NCBI GenBank assembly: GCA_963706875.1
Contig: CAVPNW010000021.1
Span: 62,001-126,000, forward strand
DNA length: 64,000 nucleotides
Source: Prado023 sp963706875
GTDB taxonomy: Bacteria > Actinomycetota > Actinomycetes > S36-B12 > CAIYMF01
Direction: 5' to 3'
Shown: positions 28,815-38,468 of the stretch, in pieces
How the letters are laid out: every line of letters starts with the position of its first letter
Numbering within the stretch: the first letter of the stretch is position 1
Program-made: the position numbers and the translations under genes
The notes under the pieces: model-generated
Databases searched by the model: none
What the model saw: the letters and a program-made list of their open reading frames with translations, nothing else
What the model was told of the DNA's origin: nothing

Positions 28815-30200
28815 GTGACCAAGTGGCGGGTCCTCGCGCTCATCGCGATCGCAACCCTCGTGCCCGGACTGACGGTGGCCGTGGTCCTCGCGGACCTGCC
28901 GGCGGCATCGCGTCGCGCGCTGCTCGACTCACTCGGCACCCAGTGGCTCGTCCTGGCCCTCGGCCTGGTCGTGCTCGTCGGCGGGATCGGGTGGGTGGCG
29001 TGGAGCACGTGGCGCTCCGAGCAACGCCACGACGCCCGGCAGGCCGCCGACATCGAGATCATCGCGACAGTGAACCCGGCCCACCGCCTGGCAGGAACCA
29101 CGGCCGTGGAGCGGGCAGTCAACGTGCTGGCCGAGCGGCACGCGACGGCCGAGGACCGACTCACCGAGCAGCTGGCGAACGCGCACGCCGAGCTCACCCG
29201 CGAGCGTGATGTCCTGTTCGCGGTGCTCACCGGACTCGACGTCCCCGTGGGGGTCGTGGACGACAGCGGCCGGATCCTGCTGGTGAACCCCGCCGCCCGC
29301 CGGATGCTGGTGTCGCGCTCGCGGATCGCTGCCGGGCGCAGCATCTTCGGCGTGTTCGACGCCGAGGACCTGACCCCGCTGCTGATGCGCGCGCTGGCCG
29401 GGGAGCGTCCCTCCGCCGTTGTGGCCGGCACCCCGATCCGGCTGGCCCGCATCACCGGGCCGGACGAGCCGGGGATGGTCCTGATCATCGGCGAGCCCGG
29501 TGAGGACCCGGTCGGTCCGGAGGTCGGGCTGTCGGTGGACGTCGCGCGGCCCAACCGGCCCGAGGTCTCTCGCGAGCAGTGGCTGGCCACGCCGCTGGAG
29601 CAGATCGTCTTCACGGTCCTGGACTGCGAGACCACCGGCCTGCACTCCGAGGCCGGCGACCGCCTGATCGCCCTCGGGGCCGTGCGCATCGACAGCGCAC
29701 GCGTCCGCGCCGACGACACCTTCGACGCACTCGTGAACCCGGGGCGGCACATCCCTGAGTCGTCGACGAGGTTCCACGGGATCAGCGACGAGCTGGTGGC
29801 AGATGCACCGACCGGCGCCGCGGTCCTCTCGGACTTCGCCCACTACGCCGTCGATTCGGTGCTCGTCGGCCACCACCTGGCCTTCGACCTCGGCTTCCTC
29901 ACGCCCCCAGCTGCAGAGGCGGGCGTCACCCTCGAGCCGTTGAGCCTGGACACGATGATGCTGTCCGCGGTCCTGGATCCCGACCCCGACGCCCGCCACG
30001 GGCTGGACGGCGTGTGCGCGCGGTTCGGCGTGGAGGTCATCGGTCGGCACACCGCGCTCGGGGATGCGCTGGCCACCGCGGAGGTGCTGGTCCGGATGAT
30101 CCCGCTTCTCCGGGAGCGCGGGATCCACACCCTCGGCGACGCGCGCAGGGCATCGGCCGCCACGGAACTGGCCGGTCGGATCGCCGCAGTGGGCTCCTGA
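28815..30200 (+). CDS. Membrane-anchored DEDDh 3'-5' exonuclease with PAS-like region
   Basis: 461 aa. Two N-terminal helices (about residues 5-25 and 38-60), a HAMP/coiled-coil-like stretch, a PAS-like segment (about 125-205, with VPVGVVDDSGRILLVNPAA), and a DnaQ-like exonuclease domain (about 265-450). The DEDDh residues are seen in VLDCETTG (D, E), HHLAFDLGF (D), and HTALGDA (H, D). This sensor-like exonuclease is regularly found next to DUF294 and SSS symporter genes. GGAGG precedes the GTG start. Substrate is unknown; it could act on a nucleotide signal or RNA at the membrane rather than on replication errors. Confidence 0.8.
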   Translation: MTKWRVLALIAIATLVPGLTVAVVLADLPAASRRALLDSLGTQWLVLALGLVVLVGGIGWVAWSTWRSEQRHDARQAADIEIIATVNPAHRLAGTTAVERAVNVLAERHATAEDRLTEQLANAHAELTRERDVLFAVLTGLDVPVGVVDDSGRILLVNPAARRMLVSRSRIAAGRSIFGVFDAEDLTPLLMRALAGERPSAVVAGTPIRLARITGPDEPGMVLIIGEPGEDPVGPEVGLSVDVARPNRPEVSREQWLATPLEQIVFTVLDCETTGLHSEAGDRLIALGAVRIDSARVRADDTFDALVNPGRHIPESSTRFHGISDELVADAPTGAAVLSDFAHYAVDSVLVGHHLAFDLGFLTPPAAEAGVTLEPLSLDTMMLSAVLDPDPDARHGLDGVCARFGVEVIGRHTALGDALATAEVLVRMIPLLRERGIHTLGDARRASAATELAGRIAAVGS

Positions 30201-30266
30201 GCCGGGTCGGGGGGGCGGGTCGGGTCGGGTCGGACGGGGTCGGGCGACCGGGCGGTTGGGGCGGAC

Positions 30267-30370
30267 AGACTGCGCGTTCCCGGCCATCCCGCAGCGCCTG
30301 TGCGCGTTGCCGGCCGTCTGTGGCCGGGAACGCGCGAGGAGGAGCAGATGTGGCCGGGAACGCGCAGTCT
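30267..30370. repeat. A-A-A'-A' palindromic element, probable bidirectional terminator
   Basis: A 20-nt sequence at 30267-30286 is the exact reverse complement of 30351-30370. Between them lie a second copy in the first orientation (30301-30315, one change) and a second in the reverse orientation (30321-30336). The element separates two converging genes. Several alternative stems are possible. Confidence 0.6.
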
Positions 30371-30379
30371 GGTCCCGGC

Positions 30380-30874
30380 TCAGGCCAGGGCGGCGCGGAT
30401 CTGCTCGGCGTGGTCGCGAGCATGCGCGATGTAGGTGTCCAGCCAGTCGGCCAACGTGTAGGGCCCGGACTCAGTGTGGACGCCCGAACGCGCGAGGTCG
30501 TCCGGCGTGATCAGGTCCAGCAGCTCAGCACTCGAGTCGCGCACCGCTCGGAACACCGCCAGCGACAGCGACACCGGACGGTCGTAGTGCAGCGCCCTGG
30601 CCCACTGCGCCTCGTCATAGCCCTGGATCGCCGTACCGGCGGGCTCGGCCAGCAGCCGTCGCAACCGCACGTAGGAGTTGGTCTCGGAGTCCGCGACGTG
30701 GTGGATGACCATCCTCGGGGTCCAGCCGTCGGGCTCGGGCGGGCGCCGGTCCAGGTCGGCCTCGGAGAGCGCCGAGGCGACCGCCAGGAACTGCCCGGTA
30801 GCGGCCCGGTAGGCCCCGACGCGCTCCACCAGGTCAACCGGTCGCGCGGATCCACCGGTGCTCTCAGACGACAT
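30380..30874 (-). CDS. DinB-superfamily protein
   Basis: 164 aa, all helical. The metal-site pattern of DinB/YfiT proteins is present: His in MVIHHVADSE (near residue 58) and the pair in YIAHARDHAEQI near the C-terminus. Members include mycothiol- or bacillithiol-dependent transferases and enzymes of unknown reaction. GAGAGGA precedes the ATG. It stands alone between two hairpins. A thiol-S-transferase role would fit a mycothiol-producing host but is not shown by the sequence. Confidence 0.75.
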   Translation of the reverse strand: MSSESTGGSARPVDLVERVGAYRAATGQFLAVASALSEADLDRRPPEPDGWTPRMVIHHVADSETNSYVRLRRLLAEPAGTAIQGYDEAQWARALHYDRPVSLSLAVFRAVRDSSAELLDLITPDDLARSGVHTESGPYTLADWLDTYIAHARDHAEQIRAALA

Positions 30875-30916
30875 GTCGGGTTCCTCTCGAGCGGGCCACG
30901 GGCGCTGGGAATGCTA

Positions 30917-30954
30917 CTGGGGTGGAGCCCTCCCTGCGGAGGACCCCACCCCAG
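30917..30954. terminator. Hairpin after the sugar-transport operon
   Basis: Arms 30917-30925 and 30946-30954 are exact complements, and an inner CCTCC/GGAGG stem adds to them around a CTGC loop. It lies about 65 nt after the stop of the chvE-like gene on the minus strand. Confidence 0.65.
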
Positions 30955-31018
30955 CGGGTGGTGCAGATCAGGTCATCAGGCCGCGAGGACCCGGTGCCCT
31001 GTCAGGGCTAGCCCTGGG

Positions 31019-32158
31019 TCACTGACCGGCCTTGAAGGCCTCGAGGAGCTGCGCGTTGTCGGCGTAGACCTCCTCGCCGTTCTCAGAGGTGACGATCAGC
31101 GGCTCGAGGTAGTACGTCGGGATCTCGAGACCGCTGTCCGGCCAGGTGAAGGTGGCGGTGGTCGGGAAGACCACACCGGTGCAGATCTTCTCGATCATCG
31201 CGACGCTCTCGGCCACCAGCTTGCGGGTGTCCTTGTAGATCGTCGAGTACTGCTCGCCCGCGGCGACGCGGGTCACTGCGACAACCTCGGAGTCCTGTCC
31301 GGTCACGACCGGGGTGAGCTTCGCGGCAGTGGCAGCGTTGAGGATGCCCTCAGCAAGCTGGTCGTTCGGCGAGAGGACGCCCGACAGGTCGGTGCCATCG
31401 CTGTAGTACTTGGTGATCAGGTTCTCCATGCGCTCCTGGGCCTTCTCCTTCTTCCAGCCCTCGGTGGAGACCTGGTCGAAGGTGGTCTGCCCGGAGGTCA
31501 CGACCAGCGTGCCGTCGTCGATCTTCGGCTGCAGGACGTCCATCGCACCGTTGAAGAACACAGGGGCGTTGGCGTCGGTGGCAGCACCGGCGAAGAGCTC
31601 GATGTTGTACGGGCCATCACCCTTGAGCTTGGCCAGGCCCTCGAGCAGGGCAGTGCCCTGGAGCTGGCCGACCTTGAAGTTGTCGAAGGCGATGTAGTAG
31701 TCGGTGCCCTTGGCGTCGATCGGACGGTCGTAGGCGACGACGGGGACACCGGCAGCCTCGGCGGCGCTGACCTGTCCGGTCAGCTGCTTGCCGTCCTCCG
31801 CGCCGATCACGATGACCTTGGCGTTCTGGGTCAGCATGTTGTCGATCTTGGTCTGCTGCGAGGCCGCGGCCGAGGCAGCATCGGAGAACTGCACGTCCGG
31901 GGTGAAGCCGGCGGCCGTGAGGCCCTCATCGAACAGCTGCTTGGCCAGCGTCCAGTTCTCGGAGGTCTGCGCGGGCAGCGAGACGCCGATGCGGTCGCCG
32001 GGGGCGCAGGTGGTGGTGGTCTGACCACCGGCGGCAGCGGCCGACCCGCTGGCAGCGGGGGCAGCGGTCTCGGTGGCGGTTTCCGACTCGGTGGAACAGC
32101 CGCTCAGGATGAGCAGGGAGCTGCATGCCGCCGCAATGGCGACCAGTGACTTCCTCAT
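31019..32158 (-). CDS. chvE: Sugar ABC transporter binding lipoprotein, ChvE/MmsE-like
   Basis: 379 aa. The signal peptide ends in the lipobox LSGC, so it is lipid-anchored. The mature part is a periplasmic-binding-protein type I fold with features of the ChvE multiple-monosaccharide family: VSLPAQTSENWTLAKQLF, VPVVAYDRPI, YYIAFDNFKVGQLQG and VTGQDSEVVAVTRV. Such proteins bind glucose, galactose, xylose or arabinose. AGGAG precedes the ATG. It is third in the operon after the ATPase and permease genes. Confidence 0.88.
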   Translation of the reverse strand: MRKSLVAIAAACSSLLILSGCSTESETATETAAPAASGSAAAAGGQTTTTCAPGDRIGVSLPAQTSENWTLAKQLFDEGLTAAGFTPDVQFSDAASAAASQQTKIDNMLTQNAKVIVIGAEDGKQLTGQVSAAEAAGVPVVAYDRPIDAKGTDYYIAFDNFKVGQLQGTALLEGLAKLKGDGPYNIELFAGAATDANAPVFFNGAMDVLQPKIDDGTLVVTSGQTTFDQVSTEGWKKEKAQERMENLITKYYSDGTDLSGVLSPNDQLAEGILNAATAAKLTPVVTGQDSEVVAVTRVAAGEQYSTIYKDTRKLVAESVAMIEKICTGVVFPTTATFTWPDSGLEIPTYYLEPLIVTSENGEEVYADNAQLLEAFKAGQ

Positions 32159-32225
32159 ATCTTGTGTTTCTCCTTTTGGTTGGGGTGGAGATCTGTGGAG
32201 TCGCGGGCTCGAACCGCGGTCCGGC

Positions 32226-33521
32226 CTACTTGGCCGTGGTGACGGACCCCGCAGGTTCGGAGGCCGAGTGCTCTGCCGCCTTGTGCTTCCTGCGGCTCAG
32301 GGACGGGAACAGCGGCGGGCGGTCCTGCTGCTTGCTCAGGAGGTCGAAGGCGACGGCGGCCAGCAGGACGAGGCCCTTGATGACCGACACCCACGACTGC
32401 TCGACACCCATCAGCGACAGGCCGTTGTTCAGGAACGCCATGACCAGGCCACCGATCATGGAGCCGATCACGGTGCCGACGCCGCCGGTCACGGCCGCGC
32501 CGCCGATGAACACGGCGGCGATGGCGTCGAGCTCCCAGCCGACGCCGTCCTGCGGACCGGAGGCCCCGGCCCGGGCGATGTACATCATGCCCGCGAGCGC
32601 GGCGAGCATGGACATGTTCGCGATCACGAAGAAGTTCACGCGGGGGACGTTCACGCCCGATAGGGCCGCAGCGCGCTTGTTGCCACCCACGGCGTAGATG
32701 TGGCGGCCGAACGTCGTGTTCCCCATGATGAAGGAGTAGACGAAGATCAGGACCAGGAGGATCAGGCCGGAGACCGGGAAGCCGGTGCCCTCATTGCCGG
32801 TGGCGAACTTGAACGCGAAGAACATGATCACCAGGCCGAGCAGGACCAGCTTGACGATGGTCGCCCACAGCGGCGGGACGTCGTCGCCGACGGACTTCGC
32901 CTTGGAGCGCTTGCGGAACTCGAACCACACGATCACGAGCACGGCCACGATGCCCAGGATCAGGGTGGGCGTGTTCACGATCTTCGAGCCGTTGGCCAGG
33001 ATCAGGTTCGGGCCGACCTGCGGGATGTAGCCGCGGCCGATCACCTTGAAGCCCTCGGGCACGGGGACGGTGTTCGACTGGCCGATGACCTGGTTCAGCC
33101 CGCGGAATATGAGCATGCCGGCCAGCGTGACGATGAAGGCCGGGACCATGATCCGGGAGACCCAGAAGCCCTGCCATGCGCCGACCAGGATCCCCACGAC
33201 CAGGCCCACCACGATGCCCAGCGGCCAGGCGAAGCCCCAGTCCGCCATCGCGGTGGCCACGACGATCCCGGTGAAGGCGGCGACGGAGCCGACCGACAGG
33301 TCGATGTGCCCGGCGATGATCACCATCACCATGCCGATCGCCAGGACCAGGATGTAGGAGTACTGGGAGATGATGTTGACGAGGTTCACCGAGCTGAGCA
33401 CCACACCATCGGTGGTGAAGTAGAACAGCGTGATGATCGCGATCAGGCTGAAGACCATGCCGTACTGGCGCACGTCGGCGTTGCCGAACACACCCTGACG
33501 GAACTCCTTCAACTTGCTCAT
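32226..33521 (-). CDS. mmsB: Sugar ABC transporter permease, GguB/MmsB-like
   Basis: Membrane subunit of the multiple-monosaccharide importer. 431 aa, longer than a typical RbsC because of extra helices and a loop between about residues 180 and 250, as in GguB. The BPD_transp_2 motifs IIAGHIDLSVGSVAA and GRHIYAVGGNKRAAALSGV are seen. It overlaps the ATPase gene by 4 nt and is 67 nt before the binding-protein gene. Confidence 0.88.
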   Translation of the reverse strand: MSKLKEFRQGVFGNADVRQYGMVFSLIAIITLFYFTTDGVVLSSVNLVNIISQYSYILVLAIGMVMVIIAGHIDLSVGSVAAFTGIVVATAMADWGFAWPLGIVVGLVVGILVGAWQGFWVSRIMVPAFIVTLAGMLIFRGLNQVIGQSNTVPVPEGFKVIGRGYIPQVGPNLILANGSKIVNTPTLILGIVAVLVIVWFEFRKRSKAKSVGDDVPPLWATIVKLVLLGLVIMFFAFKFATGNEGTGFPVSGLILLVLIFVYSFIMGNTTFGRHIYAVGGNKRAAALSGVNVPRVNFFVIANMSMLAALAGMMYIARAGASGPQDGVGWELDAIAAVFIGGAAVTGGVGTVIGSMIGGLVMAFLNNGLSLMGVEQSWVSVIKGLVLLAAVAFDLLSKQQDRPPLFPSLSRRKHKAAEHSASEPAGSVTTAK

Positions 33522-35083
33522 GCCGTGGTCCTCACTCGTGCGGATGTCATGGACTTCATCAGGGATTCCTGGGTGGCTTCCTCGACGGGGACGTCGGCCG
33601 TGACCTGCCCCTCGAACACCGTGTAGATGCGGTCGGAGATGCCGATGACCTCGGGCAGCTCGGAGGAGATCACGATGACGCCCTTGCCCTGCCGGGCCAG
33701 CTCGAAGATCACCTCATAGATCTCGTACTTGGCGCCGACGTCGATGCCGCGCGTGGGCTCGTCGAGGATGAGCAGGTCGGAGTCGGTGAACATCCACTTG
33801 CTCAGCACGACCTTCTGCTGGTTGCCGCCCGAGAGCTTGTCCACGCCCTCATTGACCGAGGGGGTCTTGGTGCGCAGGCGCTTGCGGTAGTCCTCGGCTG
33901 CGGCGAACACCTTGTGCTTGTCGATCACCCCGCGCTTGCTCACCTTGCTCCACTTGGCCTGCACGGTGGCGGTCTTGATGTCGTCCAGGAGGTTCAGGCC
34001 GAGGGTCTTGCGGTCCTCGCTGACGTAGGCCACGCCGTGGCTGATGGCGTCTCCGACGTGGCGCAGCTCGATCTCCTGGCCGTCCTTGATGATCGTGCCG
34101 GACTCCCAGATGCCGTAGCTGCGGCCGAAGATGCTCATCGCCAGCTCGGTGCGCCCGGCCCCCATCAGACCGGCGATCCCGACGACCTCCCCGTGGCGGA
34201 CCTTGATGCTCGAGCCCTTGCAGACGTAGCGGTCGTCGGCGATCGGGTGCTTGACCCACACATCACGGACCTCGAAGAACACGTCCCCGATGTGCCTCTC
34301 GCGGCTGGGGTAGCGGCTGTCCATCTCGCGACCGACCATGCCCTTGATGATCCGGTCCTCGTTGGCGTTCTCCGCGTCGAGGGTCTCGATCGTCTGGCCG
34401 TCGCGGATGATCGTGATCTTGTCCGAGATCTGCTCGATCTCGTTGAGCTTGTGCGAGATCATGATGCAGCTCACGCCGGAGTCCTTCAGGCCCTGCATCA
34501 GGCCAAGCAGGTGCTGGGAGTCCTTGTCGTTGAGCGCCGCGGTGGGCTCGTCGAGGATCAGCAGCTCGACGTCCTTGCTCAGGGCCTTGGCGATCTCGAC
34601 CAGCTGCTGCTTGCCCACGCCGATGTTCTTGATCTGCGTGTCCGGGCGCTCGTCGAGGCCGACGCGCTCCATGAGCTCGATGCAGCGTCGGCGGGCCGTG
34701 TTCCAGTCGATCGCCGTGCCACCCAACCTGCGCGGCTCGTTGCCCAGGAACATGTTCTCCATGATCGAAAGCTCAGGGATGAGCGCGAGCTCCTGGTGGA
34801 TGATCACGATGCCGACCGCCTCGGACTCACCGATGTTGCGGAACTGGCAGAGCTCGCCCTTGTAGGAGATGTCGCCCTCGTAGGAGCCGTACGGGTAGAC
34901 GCCGGACAGGACCTTCATGAGCGTCGACTTGCCCGCGCCGTTCTCGCCGCAGATCGAATGGATCTCCGGGCGCCCCACGGTCAGTGAGACGTCGGAGAGG
35001 GCCTTCACACCAGGGAACTCCTTGGTGATGCTGCGCATCTCCAGGAGGGGCGCTTCACTCACTGCATGCACCACCATGATCAC
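33518..35083 (-). CDS. mmsA: Sugar ABC transporter ATPase with two ABC domains, GguA/MmsA-like
   Basis: 521 aa with tandem ABC domains, as in RbsA/MglA. The first Walker A is CGENGAGKST near residue 45 and the first signature region reads VGKQQLVEIAKAL; the second domain keeps the LSGGNQQKV signature and LILDEPTRGIDVG but has a degenerate Walker A (GLMGAGRTE), the normal pattern for this family. The start is uncertain: ATG at 35083 or 35077 or a GTG a few codons later; none has a clear ribosome-binding site. It is the first gene of the operon and is divergent from the LacI-type regulator. Confidence 0.87.
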   Translation of the reverse strand: MIMVVHAVSEAPLLEMRSITKEFPGVKALSDVSLTVGRPEIHSICGENGAGKSTLMKVLSGVYPYGSYEGDISYKGELCQFRNIGESEAVGIVIIHQELALIPELSIMENMFLGNEPRRLGGTAIDWNTARRRCIELMERVGLDERPDTQIKNIGVGKQQLVEIAKALSKDVELLILDEPTAALNDKDSQHLLGLMQGLKDSGVSCIMISHKLNEIEQISDKITIIRDGQTIETLDAENANEDRIIKGMVGREMDSRYPSRERHIGDVFFEVRDVWVKHPIADDRYVCKGSSIKVRHGEVVGIAGLMGAGRTELAMSIFGRSYGIWESGTIIKDGQEIELRHVGDAISHGVAYVSEDRKTLGLNLLDDIKTATVQAKWSKVSKRGVIDKHKVFAAAEDYRKRLRTKTPSVNEGVDKLSGGNQQKVVLSKWMFTDSDLLILDEPTRGIDVGAKYEIYEVIFELARQGKGVIVISSELPEVIGISDRIYTVFEGQVTADVPVEEATQESLMKSMTSARVRTTA

Positions 35084-35175
35084 GGATAGTCACGACTGCC
35101 GAGGGCCGGGTCAACGAACCACGCCGGGCATGTCTCAGGAATGTCACAACTACGAAGCCAATCGGCCATGTCCTA

Positions 35176-35210
35176 CGTTGTCAAGCACCAAAGGTAACGA
35201 GTTGATAACG
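35176..35210. promoter_or_regulatory. Candidate operator between mmsA and the LacI-type gene
   Basis: CGTTGTCAA (35176-35184) and TTGATAACG (35202-35210) form an inverted repeat with one mismatch in the AT-richer part of the 196-nt divergent region. On the minus strand the first arm contains TTGACA, a perfect -35 hexamer pointing to mmsA. A LacI-family dimer of the adjacent regulator is the likely binder. The assignment rests on position and symmetry only. Confidence 0.4.
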
Positions 35211-35266
35211 AAGACTCGACTCCGGAATGGCGCTCTCTGGCAATCGCTCTCCGTGGGTTGACGCGC

Positions 35267-35272
35267 TACAGT
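35267..35272 (+). promoter_or_regulatory. Candidate -10 box of the LacI-type gene
   Basis: TACAGT ends 7 nt before the ATG at 35280, a leaderless arrangement. If translation starts at the second ATG (35295), GAGGGA would serve as ribosome-binding site instead. Confidence 0.3.
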
Positions 35273-35279
35273 CGCTTCC

Positions 35280-36314
35280 ATGACATCGAGGGACATGGGG
35301 GTGGGGCGAACCGTGCCCCAGGGTGAGCGGGCCACGCTCGCCGATGTCGCGAGGCTGGCGGAGGTGAGTACCAAGACGGTGTCCCGCGCACTGTCCGGCG
35401 GGGCCCATGTCGACCCCGAGACACGCGCCCGCATCGAACATGCGGCGGCCACCTTGCGGTTCCGTCCCAACGCCCTGGCCCGCGAATTGCGCACCGGTGG
35501 AGTCACCAAGACCGTGGGCTTCGTCATCGGGGACCTGACCAACCCGTTCTACGCGCTGGTCGCCGCCGGCGTCGAGCGTGTCCTGGCTCGGGAGGGCATG
35601 ACGCTGGTCATCGCCGCCTCTGACGATGAGTCGCGCCTGGAGCCCACGGTGGTCTCGGCCATGCTCGACCGACGGATCCGGGGGCTGCTCCTGGTGCCGA
35701 TCGCGACCGACCACAGCTACTTGGACGGCGAGCGGCACTTCGGCACGCCGATCGTGGCGGTCGATCGGCCGCTGTCCAACGCCACCAGCGACAGCGTCGT
35801 CATGGACAACCGTGCGGGTGCGCGGGCCGGGGTTCTCGCGCTCCTGGACGCAGGGCATGCCCGGGTCGCGTTCGTCGGTAGTGCCGACTCGCTCTACACC
35901 CACCACGAGCGGCTGCTCGGCTACCGCGACGCTCTGGAGGCCCGCGGACTCACGATCGATCCCGCCCTCATCCACATGGATGCCCCGGACATCGCCTCAG
36001 CCGCCGCGACGGTGTCGGCTCTCCTGGATTCCGCTGACGCGCCGACGGCCGTGTTCGCCGGCAACAACCGGGCCACGATCGGTGCACTGCAGGGGATCCG
36101 GCAGCGCGGCGGCCACATCGGGCTGCTCGGCTTCGACGACTTCGAGCTCGCCGGGTTCCTCGGCGTCAGCGTGGTCGCCCACCAGCCCGAGCGAATGGGC
36201 GAGGTGGCAGCGGAGATCATGCTTCGCCGGATGGTCGACCCGATGGGGCTCGCCGAGCAGGTGGTCCTGCCCACACGAGTGATCCTGCGCGGGTCGGAGC
36301 GGGCGATGGGCTGA
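35280..36314 (+). CDS. LacI-family transcriptional regulator of the sugar importer
   Basis: 344 aa. The N-terminal helix-turn-helix ATLADVARLAEVSTKTVSRAL is at about residues 18-38 with the hinge helix NALARELRTG following, and a sugar-binding domain of periplasmic-binding-protein fold fills the rest (VGFVIGDLTNPFYALVAAGVE). It is divergent from the ChvE-type transporter operon, so it most likely represses it until a sugar ligand binds. An internal ATG at 35295 is an alternative start. Confidence 0.87.
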   Translation: MTSRDMGVGRTVPQGERATLADVARLAEVSTKTVSRALSGGAHVDPETRARIEHAAATLRFRPNALARELRTGGVTKTVGFVIGDLTNPFYALVAAGVERVLAREGMTLVIAASDDESRLEPTVVSAMLDRRIRGLLLVPIATDHSYLDGERHFGTPIVAVDRPLSNATSDSVVMDNRAGARAGVLALLDAGHARVAFVGSADSLYTHHERLLGYRDALEARGLTIDPALIHMDAPDIASAAATVSALLDSADAPTAVFAGNNRATIGALQGIRQRGGHIGLLGFDDFELAGFLGVSVVAHQPERMGEVAAEIMLRRMVDPMGLAEQVVLPTRVILRGSERAMG

Positions 36315-36386
36315 GGGGTCGTCCCGGCGTGGCGATCGTGCGGCGGGTTCGGACGGGACGCACTGGGGGCCACCGCGGTGCAGGAT

Positions 36387-36540
36387 CTGCCGCGTTACGT
36401 CGGCCCGGCCGGACCCACTCGCCCCCGAGGTGCCCCGACTGCCGCGAATGGCGCCCGAAGGCCGGCTCTTTCGCGGCACTCGGGGCACGGGTCGGTACTG
36501 GCCGCTCTCGCAGCCGGCCAGACGCGGCAATCGGGGCACC
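36387..36540. repeat. A-A-A'-A' palindromic element after the LacI-type gene
   Basis: The 418-nt gap from 36315 to 36732 holds this element. CTGCCGCG occurs at 36387-36394 and within 36429-36446, and the reverse complement occurs within 36472-36488 and 36523-36540. The arms 36429-36446 and 36523-36540 match at 17 of 18 positions. No gene is seen in this gap; short frames in it are not protein-like. A terminator role for the regulator gene is likely. Confidence 0.55.
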
Positions 36541-36719
36541 AACACCATCCACGCGCATTCGAGGCGGAACCGAGGTGGCCGGACATTTCACCGGCCATCC
36601 CCCCGCCGGGACCCATGATCCATGCAGGTTGCGTGGCTTCTAGCGTCCCGAACCAGAATGGATCATCGGCGCGGCTTTCGCTGAGGACGACCAGGGCGCG
36701 ACCCCGGCACCTGCTCGGA

Positions 36720-36725
36720 TACGGT
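36720..36725 (+). promoter_or_regulatory. Candidate -10 box (leaderless) of the endonuclease/phosphatase-family gene
   Basis: TACGGT ends 7 nt before the ATG at 36733 and no ribosome-binding site is present. Confidence 0.35.
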
Positions 36726-36732
36726 CCGGGGC

Positions 36733-38314
36733 ATGGGACTCACGTGGGCACATCGGCTGGGGATCGCCAGCTCCGCAGCACTTCTGACCTCGCTGATGGC
36801 TGCTCCCGCGGCACTGGCCGCGCCGGTGCCAGCGCTGGGTTCGGTCACCGCCGACGACCCCGCCGGGAGCGTGACGGGTCATGGGGCGCAACCTCTACTT
36901 CGGCGCTGACACTGATGTGGCCCTGGACCTGCTGCCCGACGCCCCCGCCGCCATGCAGTCGATGTGGGACCAGGTGGCCGCCACGGACTTCGACGAGCGG
37001 GTGGCGCTGCTGGCCGCAGAGGCCGCGGCCGCCAAGCCCGACGTCATCGGCCTGCAGGAGGCCACGATCTGGTCGTGCCGGCCGAAGCCCTGGAGCTCGC
37101 CGAAGCCCGTGTTCGACTTCACTGAGCAGTTCCTCGAGGCCACTGCCGCGGCCGGAGAGGCCTACGTCGTCGCCGAGAAGGACGGCCAGAGGGCTGAGAA
37201 CCCGGGCTACTCGATCCCGTCCGTCCCGTTCCTGACCACGGTCGAGGACCCGGACACGTTCCAGCCTCTGTTCGGCGCCGACACTGCCGACTGCGGATTC
37301 GTGATTGGCGAGGCACTCCTCGTCCGCGAGGACCTCGCCACGGACGTCCTGGCCGTCGGCACAGCCGAGTTCGAGGAGCGCTACCCAGTCGCACCGGTGG
37401 TGTTCGAGGTCGACCGTGGGTATGCCTGGGCCGACATCGCCATCGCCGGAACAACCGTGCGAGTCGTGACCACGCACCTCGAGTCGCTGTGGAAGGGGGT
37501 AGACATGGTGCCGTCCGCCGAGCAGGCGCGCCAGCTGGTCGCCGACCTGTCCACCACCACGGTCCCGACCATCGTCATGGGCGACTTCAACTCTGACCCA
37601 CGGGATCCGCGGGAGCCGGGCAGTTCGGAGCCGGGCGGCTCGAACCCGGGCGGCCAGCCGGAAGCGGGAGCCAAGTGCGCCGCCCAGCCGGAGCCAGTCA
37701 CGGCCGCCAATGCCGACGCCTCGTGCAGTGCCTACTGGACCATGATCGACGCCGGATTCACGGACGCGGGGCCCGACGCCATGGACCCGAAGAACCGTAC
37801 TTGGGGCTCAGACGGCAATCTCGCTGGTCCGAAGCCCGAGCGCCTCGAAGTGTCCCTCGAGCAGGGCAACGACGCCGGCTTCACCGATCGCCTCGACTAC
37901 GTGTTCACCCGCAACGGCGCGACGCCGGTCCGCGCGGAGGTGTTCGGCAACGTGTGGCCAGACAGCGATGAGGTCTGGGACTGCGACGACCCGAGCCAGA
38001 TCGCGACCACCGAGCAGTCCTCGGCGATCCTGGCCGAGAAGGGCCTGGCCGAGCCGATCACCGGGCGGGGGGTCTGCCTGCCCACCGACCACGCGGGGCT
38101 CCTGGCCGTGGTGGATGTCTCGGCAGGTCCCGAGGGTGCTGTCGCCCAGGCCCCGACCGACGACCACTCCTCGTTCCGGATCGATCTGCTGGGCTGGATC
38201 CTGATCATCCTCGGGACGCTGCTGCTGATCCTCATCCTGATCATCTGGGGTATCTACCGGCTCGCCACGCGAGGCCGACGCCGGCGGCGCAAGGCCGAGG
38301 CGGCGACCTCGTGA
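36733..38314 (+). CDS. Secreted, membrane-anchored endonuclease/exonuclease/phosphatase-family protein (one frameshift)
   Basis: Metal-dependent phosphodiesterase fold (DNase I, sphingomyelinase and similar). An N-terminal signal peptide (MGLTWAHRLG start, hydrophobic core, APAALA cleavage region) is encoded from 36733 but in a different frame from the body; removing one G from the run at about 36876-36878 joins them as SVTVMGRNLYFGAD. The corrected length is 526 aa. Catalytic motifs: GLQEAT (Glu), TTHLES, MGDFNSDP (Asp, Asn) and the C-terminal DHAGLLAVVD (Asp, His). A C-terminal helix of about 23 residues and a basic tail anchor it with the enzyme outside. Substrate could be nucleic acid, phospholipid or inositol phosphate. 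Confidence 0.8.
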
Positions 38315-38468
38315 GGGCGGATCTGACCTACTGATTCGACGAGAGTCCGATAGTCGTCCGGTAAGGACAACTGGGCCGGTTCACGCTCGTGTACGGGCTG
38401 GGTAAGGAGGGCGCCTGAATGGCCATCTGGCCTTCGCAGGGGTGCTGTCGCGGTGCAAGCATCGAGGC

